A DNA stretch of 64,000 bases from NCBI RefSeq assembly GCF_008520265.1, contig NZ_VIQM01000097.1, positions 1 through 64,000 on the forward strand, read 5' to 3'. Below, piece after piece: positions 58,844-64,000 of the stretch. The notes under the pieces were generated by a model. The model saw only the letters and a program-made list of their open reading frames with translations, was not told where the DNA came from and made no database searches. A program made the translations under genes and the position numbers. How positions within the stretch are numbered: the first letter of the stretch is position 1; every line of letters starts with the position of its first letter. The stretch is from Sphingobacterium cavernae. GTDB lineage: Bacteria > Bacteroidota > Bacteroidia > Sphingobacteriales > Sphingobacteriaceae.

Positions 58844-59986
58844 CTATAGGGAATCTTTATACAGTTTGTTAATTCCTCTTAATACTTCTATTTCGTCTAT
58901 GCCATTTTTAAGATAATTCACTAATACATCTCCACCTTGATCTTGAAAATGTAAATGACCCGGATAACGTGGACGCAAATAAGAGCGTTCTAAACAAGGT
59001 AATGTATTAAGGAAGTAATTGTCGCAATTGGCATTAACGCTTTCACTTTTCCAAGCCGACAAATGCCCAGGTTGACCACCGTTCTCAACATATAAAGTAG
59101 ACTGAATAATGGGTGATGCCACAAACTCTGCATACTGCATAGCGATTTCAATATTTTTTGATCTTGCTGATATGGCTAGTCCTGCTCCACCAAGAGTACT
59201 AATCATTCGATCACCATTTAAGGATACTAAATCATGAAACTCGAGTGATTTTCTGCCGTATCCCACACGAGAGTAATTGGAATACCCATATGCGAATGGA
59301 CAGTAAGCGATATCATCCGAATTAATCATATCCTCGTAAACCATAAATGGATTTTTAGAATAGAAACGCTCATCAACACAATCCGCCAATGATTTGAATA
59401 ATCTCAAAGCTTCAGTGCCAACATTATCACTCACTACATATTCTTGTGATTTACATGGCTCTTCATTGAGCGAACAACAGAACATGTAAAAACTCATCAA
59501 AACATCGACTGGAATCAAGGAGAATGCTACTTTACCTCGCCTAGCCAATTCATACAATTGATCAAAAGTTTCAGGTACCCCTACGCCCAATTCTTTTAAA
59601 AGATCTGGTCGAGATGCAGCGACTGGTGCGGCTGCATCTATTGGTAATGCCCACTGTTTATTTTGAAAATTATAACTTTCATAAGATTTCCCTACACTAT
59701 TCGATTTCTGATCCCGCAAAAATTCAACAGACAAATAATCATCAAAAGGTACAAGTAGATTTTCTCTTGCTGCTTGGCCTGACCAAGGATGATCGATTAC
59801 TAATAAATCATATTCCTCAGCAAGTTCCGCGATTGATTTATCAGCGAATTCTTGAAGTGTGCGCTTTTTCCAAATAATTTCTACATTTGGATGTAATTCC
59901 TCAAAACGTTGAGCAGTTGCGACCATAGGTACATAGCCTCTACTATGTCCCCAAGTAATTCCCTTCAATTGCATTTTATTACTCAT
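58844..59986 (-). CDS. Second solute-binding-protein-like protein without signal peptide
   Basis: A 380-residue protein, first gene of the operon. LKGITWGHSRGYVPMVATAQ, FEELHPNVEIIWKKR, YDLLVIDHPWSG and ISTLGGAGLAISARSKN are the family 1 extracellular-binding-protein pattern. The N-terminus MSNKMQLKGITWGH has no secretion signal. It differs well from the other binding-like protein in sequence, so they are not a recent duplication. A cytoplasmic role is expected; nature unknown. Confidence 0.75.
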   Translation of the reverse strand: MSNKMQLKGITWGHSRGYVPMVATAQRFEELHPNVEIIWKKRTLQEFADKSIAELAEEYDLLVIDHPWSGQAARENLLVPFDDYLSVEFLRDQKSNSVGKSYESYNFQNKQWALPIDAAAPVAASRPDLLKELGVGVPETFDQLYELARRGKVAFSLIPVDVLMSFYMFCCSLNEEPCKSQEYVVSDNVGTEALRLFKSLADCVDERFYSKNPFMVYEDMINSDDIAYCPFAYGYSNYSRVGYGRKSLEFHDLVSLNGDRMISTLGGAGLAISARSKNIEIAMQYAEFVASPIIQSTLYVENGGQPGHLSAWKSESVNANCDNYFLNTLPCLERSYLRPRYPGHLHFQDQGGDVLVNYLKNGIDEIEVLRGINKLYKDSL

Positions 59987-60397
59987 GGTATATCATAACC
60001 GGTTAAAACTCTTATTAACATAAATACGATTACACTATGTTTGAGATATAGCATTGGATATTCGTCCCTAACAAAAGACTCACATCATTAGTTAAAGAGA
60101 TAAAAAACACTGATTTTACATAGATCGATTTATACTTGGTATGTATGCAGTAAATTACATTAACATATTCAAATATAAATATTACATTTGAATATAAATG
60201 ATTTTATGTAATTTTTTTATAGTTATTTGGAAATAAGAACCTCATCGACATATTAAAACTTAAAACTTAAGTGATTAATAAAATATTATATCTTAGCATC
60301 TTATATCTTTATCGTAATACATGTTATATGGGAACAGATAATATACAGAACTATAAAATATACCATTTAGATGAACGAGTTAATGAAATAAATATTT
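59987..60397. promoter_or_regulatory. Divergent regulatory region with 10-bp inverted repeat
   Basis: 411 bases between the CoA-transferase operon and the IclR gene. ATATTCAAAT at 60165-60174 and its exact complement at 60186-60195, 11 bases apart, form a strong dyad. The centre is about 194 bases from the operon start and about 218 from the regulator start. AACCGGTT at about 59998-60005 is a second small palindrome close to the operon. No coding sequence is seen. Confidence 0.5.
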
Positions 60398-61165
60398 ATG
60401 GATAATAATAAATATAAAGCACCAGCCTTAGAAAAAGGACTCGATATTATTGAATTTTTAGCTACACAACCTGTTGCACAGTCACAAAGTGAAATTGCTT
60501 TAGGACTTAACAAAAGTCCCAATGAAATTTATAGAATGTTATCTGCGCTGGAAGCTAGAGGCTATGTTCATCGTGATGCAATTTCATCAAAATACGCCCT
60601 TACACTCAAACTCTATTATTTGTCACATCATCAATCGATTATTGAAAAATTACGATCTGCTGCTCTTCAACCGATGAAACAAACTTCTCTGAAGCTGATG
60701 GAACCTTGTCATTTGGGCGTACTTTTCAATGATAAAGTATTAGTCATTGCTTACAGTAAAAGTCCTTTTCCAATTTCGGTCATGATTGAAGAAGGTAATC
60801 TTTATGAGATTTGCAACACTGCTTCTGGGAAAATTCTATTAAGTTCAATAGATGATGAAAACAGACAATTAATACTACGAAAGGAACCAAATTACATCAC
60901 ACTATCTGTACAGGAAAAACAACAATATATCAAAAATCTTGAAACAATAAATAAACAAGGATACCTCGAAATGGCAAGTACTTATGCCCATGGTGTGGTA
61001 GATTTTTCTGTTCCGATTGGTAATTCCGCATCAGGAATTGTAGCATGTCTGACCGTATCAAAACTACTTACTATTAATAAAAACAATCAGTTATCAAATG
61101 AAAAGATAATTGAAGCACTTCTATACTGTAAAAAGGACATAGAAAGTAATTTAGGATTATTTTAA
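60398..61165 (+). CDS. IclR-family transcriptional regulator
   Basis: A 255-residue regulator. Winged HTH at about 8-65 (ALEKGLDIIEFLATQPVAQS, EIALGLNKSPNEIYRMLSAL), then the effector-binding domain about 80-250 with GNLYEICNTASGKILLSS and GVVDFSVPIGNSASGIVACL. IclR proteins often control catabolism of aromatic or sugar acids and bind dyads upstream of divergent operons; here the divergent operon holds CoA-transferases. Convergent with the GH105 gene. Confidence 0.85.
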   Translation: MDNNKYKAPALEKGLDIIEFLATQPVAQSQSEIALGLNKSPNEIYRMLSALEARGYVHRDAISSKYALTLKLYYLSHHQSIIEKLRSAALQPMKQTSLKLMEPCHLGVLFNDKVLVIAYSKSPFPISVMIEEGNLYEICNTASGKILLSSIDDENRQLILRKEPNYITLSVQEKQQYIKNLETINKQGYLEMASTYAHGVVDFSVPIGNSASGIVACLTVSKLLTINKNNQLSNEKIIEALLYCKKDIESNLGLF

Positions 61166-61217
61166 TCCTCAAACCACTTTACTATGCCTTCTCGAACTTA
61201 ATTATGAAAGATTACTA

Positions 61218-62567
61218 TTATTGTTTCTCGAACTCCAAAGAAGCTAATATAAAAGAACCTATAGCTTTTCCCTCATTTTGAGCTAAACCAACGTCTTTTC
61301 CCGCAAGGTAATAATTAATTGTCCCTGTGCGTGAAGGATCTTTCGCAGGTCCCAATCCAGCAGAGGCACAACTCTGGATTATATCTATTTTATCATTTTT
61401 TTCTTCTATAAAATTATCTAATAATCCTTGATAAGCTTTGTTTGCCACAGGCAAAAACTCTTGTTTATCAAGCAATCCCAAACGAATAGCCTTAAAATAA
61501 GCGTATGTAAAAATTGAGGAAGCTGAAGACTCTAAATAGTTTGCTGCAGTTCCAACATTATATTTTTTACCAGCTATTTGATCGCCTATTCCATCAGCCG
61601 TCATCGTCGAATCATATTGCAATAATTGATACCATAATCCAGATTTTTCATCCTGCCAACGTTTCAATCCGCTCGCAACTTGATTCGTAATAGTTAACAT
61701 ATATTGATAATCAATGTGATCTGTTGGCATAAACTCCAACACATCGACCAATGCAGCAAAGTACCAACCCATTCCCCTAGCCCAGAATTCTTTACTACAG
61801 CCTAAGTAAGGTTCTTGTGCTTTTGCCCAAAATGAATTGGAATCCGTCGGAAGTGCAGACCAAGCGTGATAATTTAATTGAAACTCTTTATTATAAGTTT
61901 TCTCATGCAGAATTTTGAACTGCAAAGCAATATCATCCCAACTTGATTGGAATTCAGCCTCATTATCTTTTCCAAAAGTATCTTCCCATTGCGCATAAAC
62001 TGGTGATCCCATGTATAAACCATCTAACCACATCTGATTGGGATAAATGGCTTTATGGTAAAATCCACCAGCCCCAGGCAGATCATTTTCTATTCTTCTT
62101 TGCTGAAATTTTAGCGTATTTCTCACTAAACTCAAGGCGTTTCTGTAACGATCAGCATCTTTGTTATTCCCCTTACGTAGTTCTTCTTTATACAAAGTAA
62201 AAAATACTCTTCCTGCAGGAAGATCATCTATATTACTTGGTCTAAGAGCTGATTTACCACTTTTGCTTACGATTAAAGTTCCATCTTCATTAAGACAATT
62301 ATCAGCAAACTGTTTTACGGAAGTGTAATACTCCGTTTTTTCCGGATATTGTTCCCAAGTTTTCAATACAGATAAGGCAACTAATCCCGATACATAATCC
62401 CAACCTGTAGTATCTAATTTTCCTTGGTAATGTTTATTGCAGTAGAAATCTCCTAATCCATGAGATTCCACCATTTTTTGAGACCAAATAACATTATCTT
62501 TTGTCTTTTCAGATGCACATGAAAATATTAAAGATAATAAGAGAAGAAGACATAAATATTTTTTCAT
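61218..62567 (-). CDS. GH105 unsaturated rhamnogalacturonyl hydrolase lipoprotein
   Basis: A 449-residue (alpha/alpha)6 enzyme anchored by a lipobox (LIFSC, Cys 17). It shows WDYVSGLVALSVLKTW, MWLDGLYMGSPVYAQWEDTF with the catalytic Asp, and WARGMGWYFAALVDVL, typical of GH105 (YteR/YesR) and near GH88. It removes unsaturated galacturonate left by pectate or rhamnogalacturonan lyases. No lyase is in the window, so its substrate must come from elsewhere. It follows the symporter gene by 46 bases. Confidence 0.8.
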   Translation of the reverse strand: MKKYLCLLLLLSLIFSCASEKTKDNVIWSQKMVESHGLGDFYCNKHYQGKLDTTGWDYVSGLVALSVLKTWEQYPEKTEYYTSVKQFADNCLNEDGTLIVSKSGKSALRPSNIDDLPAGRVFFTLYKEELRKGNNKDADRYRNALSLVRNTLKFQQRRIENDLPGAGGFYHKAIYPNQMWLDGLYMGSPVYAQWEDTFGKDNEAEFQSSWDDIALQFKILHEKTYNKEFQLNYHAWSALPTDSNSFWAKAQEPYLGCSKEFWARGMGWYFAALVDVLEFMPTDHIDYQYMLTITNQVASGLKRWQDEKSGLWYQLLQYDSTMTADGIGDQIAGKKYNVGTAANYLESSASSIFTYAYFKAIRLGLLDKQEFLPVANKAYQGLLDNFIEEKNDKIDIIQSCASAGLGPAKDPSRTGTINYYLAGKDVGLAQNEGKAIGSFILASLEFEKQ

Positions 62568-62613
62568 TAGTAGATAGTTTATAATTTTATATTAAAAATA
62601 TGCGTATTAGGAT

Positions 62614-64000
62614 TTACCAAAAAATCACATATAGAATGACCATTATAACAAAAAGTAGATACCAAGCAAAGTGGACACTTCTTTCTGTTCTCTCTAATTT
62701 TACTACAGTTTTAGCAGTTAATTTGGTGGATGGTTTTATTAAAGATAATAGAATTCCTAAAATAATTAATCCAACAAAAAGATAGAATGAAAGCATTAAA
62801 TAGTGCGGCCAAAAACCGTATTCCTTAGATGGAAAAATCCATAAATACAATATTCCAACTCCCAAACTCAAAAATGCTCCGAAAGTAAGTAAGGAATTAA
62901 CTGCAAATTGACTTGTTTTATTCCATAATACGGCTAATAAAAATACGGCTGCTAATGGTGGGGCTATAAATCCTAAAATAGACTGAAAAACATCAAATAA
63001 ATTTAGTCCTTTGATTTGATCAATAGCTAAAGCCATTAAAACAGCAACAAAACACCCTACAACAACTGTCAATTGACCCGTCTTAATTATATCATTTGTT
63101 TTAGCAGATGGATTGATATGTTTTATATATAAATCCATAGTGAATACCGTACTTAGCGAATTGAGTGATGAACCTATTGTACCAATTAAAACTGCAATTA
63201 AAACAACAATTACCAATCCGTTCAACCCTGTTGGAAATAAATTAGTTACCATCGTCATATAGGCAAGCGAAGGATCTTCTAAATTTGGAAATAAAATATA
63301 GCAAATTACACCCGTCAAAATAAACAAAGGCAAGGATAATATTTTCAGCCATGCAATAAAATTAACACCTAATTGCCCCTGTTTCAAACTTTTAGATCCT
63401 AAAACCGACTGAACCATAGCTTGATCTGTACAGAAAAATGCGATCGCTGCAACGGGATATCCCAACAAAATGGCATACCAAGGATATTCATTATCAGAAG
63501 CTGGTCGAATCAAAGACCAATAATTTTCTGGTGTTGATGAAAATAAAACATCTAAGCCACCAATTTTCATTATTCCTAGATAAGTCAATAATGCAGAGAC
63601 TATAATCAACAAAATCATTTGAAAAATATTGATTTTAGCTATCGTCTTTAATCCTCCTGTATAAGCAAACAATCCAGCCAAGCTCACTAATACAATTACG
63701 GACAAATACATCGGAATACCTAAAATTTGTCTAACTAGGAAACCTCCTGAAAATAGTCCTAAAGAAAGCCAAGAGATCAACATCTTCACTAAGGAATACC
63801 ATGCTAATATTGTTTGAGTTTTTGATCCATAATGCAGTCCCATATATTCAGGCAAAGTTTTAACACCTAATGCTAAGTAACGAGGTGCAAACACAACGGC
63901 TAAAAGATATAAAAACACAAAAGCATACCAATCAAAATTAACAGCAACTATACCTGTAGTGTATCCAACAGTAGCAAAGGCTAGCAATAATGAAGGTCCT
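62614..64000 (-). CDS. SSS-family sodium:solute symporter, cut by window edge
   Basis: The 3' part of a sodium/solute symporter. The reading frame stays open to base 64000 (GPSLLLAFATVGY), so an estimated 60-90 N-terminal residues are missing. LPEYMGLHYG, AYTGGLKTIAKINIFQM, GYPVAAIAFFCTDQAMVQSVLGSKS and GTIGSSLNSLSTVFTMDLY are SGLT-type marks with many membrane helices. Upstream of and in line with the GH105 gene, it may import the sugars that GH105 liberates. Confidence 0.8.
   Translation of the reverse strand, partial: GPSLLLAFATVGYTTGIVAVNFDWYAFVFLYLLAVVFAPRYLALGVKTLPEYMGLHYGSKTQTILAWYSLVKMLISWLSLGLFSGGFLVRQILGIPMYLSVIVLVSLAGLFAYTGGLKTIAKINIFQMILLIIVSALLTYLGIMKIGGLDVLFSSTPENYWSLIRPASDNEYPWYAILLGYPVAAIAFFCTDQAMVQSVLGSKSLKQGQLGVNFIAWLKILSLPLFILTGVICYILFPNLEDPSLAYMTMVTNLFPTGLNGLVIVVLIAVLIGTIGSSLNSLSTVFTMDLYIKHINPSAKTNDIIKTGQLTVVVGCFVAVLMALAIDQIKGLNLFDVFQSILGFIAPPLAAVFLLAVLWNKTSQFAVNSLLTFGAFLSLGVGILYLWIFPSKEYGFWPHYLMLSFYLFVGLIILGILLSLIKPSTKLTAKTVVKLERTERSVHFAWYLLFVIMVILYVIFW

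Noticed and set aside
61189..61234. TTCTCGAACT repeated at 61189 and 61225
   Set aside because: Only two copies, one within coding sequence; likely chance.

Overview
The window looks like the chromosome of an AT-rich Bacteroidota bacterium, most likely a Sphingobacterium/Pedobacter-type organism (order Sphingobacteriales). The signs are a SusC/SusD pair with a polysaccharide-degrading gene block, Bacteroidota-type mobilisation genes and integrase, lipobox lipoproteins, and low GC with few Shine-Dalgarno-like sites. No rRNA, tRNA or CRISPR array was recognised.

1-11.0 kb is an integrative mobilizable element. From left to right it holds a two-gene cargo (a GNAT-PIN multidomain protein plus an ASCH protein), a leftward mobilisation block (small HTH protein, coiled-coil membrane protein, relaxase, MobC), a candidate oriT with two hairpins, a frameshifted TOPRIM primase, a repeat cluster, a RepA/AAA ATPase, an HTH protein, two unknown genes, a TacA/TacT-like toxin-antitoxin pair and a tyrosine recombinase. 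11.0-12.45 kb is a scrapyard: phased short repeats, a NERD-type gene broken by an in-frame stop and then cut off by an IS256-family remnant.

12.45-16.9 kb holds an N-acetylmuramoyl-L-alanine amidase, an AraC remnant, an AraC regulator with a DUF417 (RclC-like) membrane protein, and a second AraC regulator (+) at the edge of the polysaccharide locus.

17-52.2 kb is a large polysaccharide utilization locus, nearly all on the minus strand. SusC and SusD head an operon of GH78, GH2, GH106, GH127, SGNH acetylesterase and DUF5703 genes. A second five-gene operon (a GH67/GH115-like enzyme, an MGH1-like enzyme, GH28, GH95, GH2-malectin) lies beyond two rightward genes for an alcohol and an aldehyde dehydrogenase. 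The mix of rhamnosidases, fucosidase or L-galactosidase, polygalacturonase-type, arabinofuranosidase, galactosidase and esterase points to a branched pectic polymer of rhamnogalacturonan type.

52.4-60.0 kb is a compact minus-strand operon that I find the most unusual part: two solute-binding-protein-like proteins without signal peptides, two paralogous family III CoA-transferases, a Gfo/Idh/MocA oxidoreductase, a MaoC-type hydratase and a FucP-like MFS permease. A divergent IclR regulator sits opposite, with a strong inverted repeat between them. I infer a catabolic route for a sugar-derived acid through CoA thioesters; I know of no described system with this layout. The window closes with a GH105 unsaturated-uronyl hydrolase lipoprotein and the 3' part of an SSS-family symporter, again fitting pectin oligosaccharide use.
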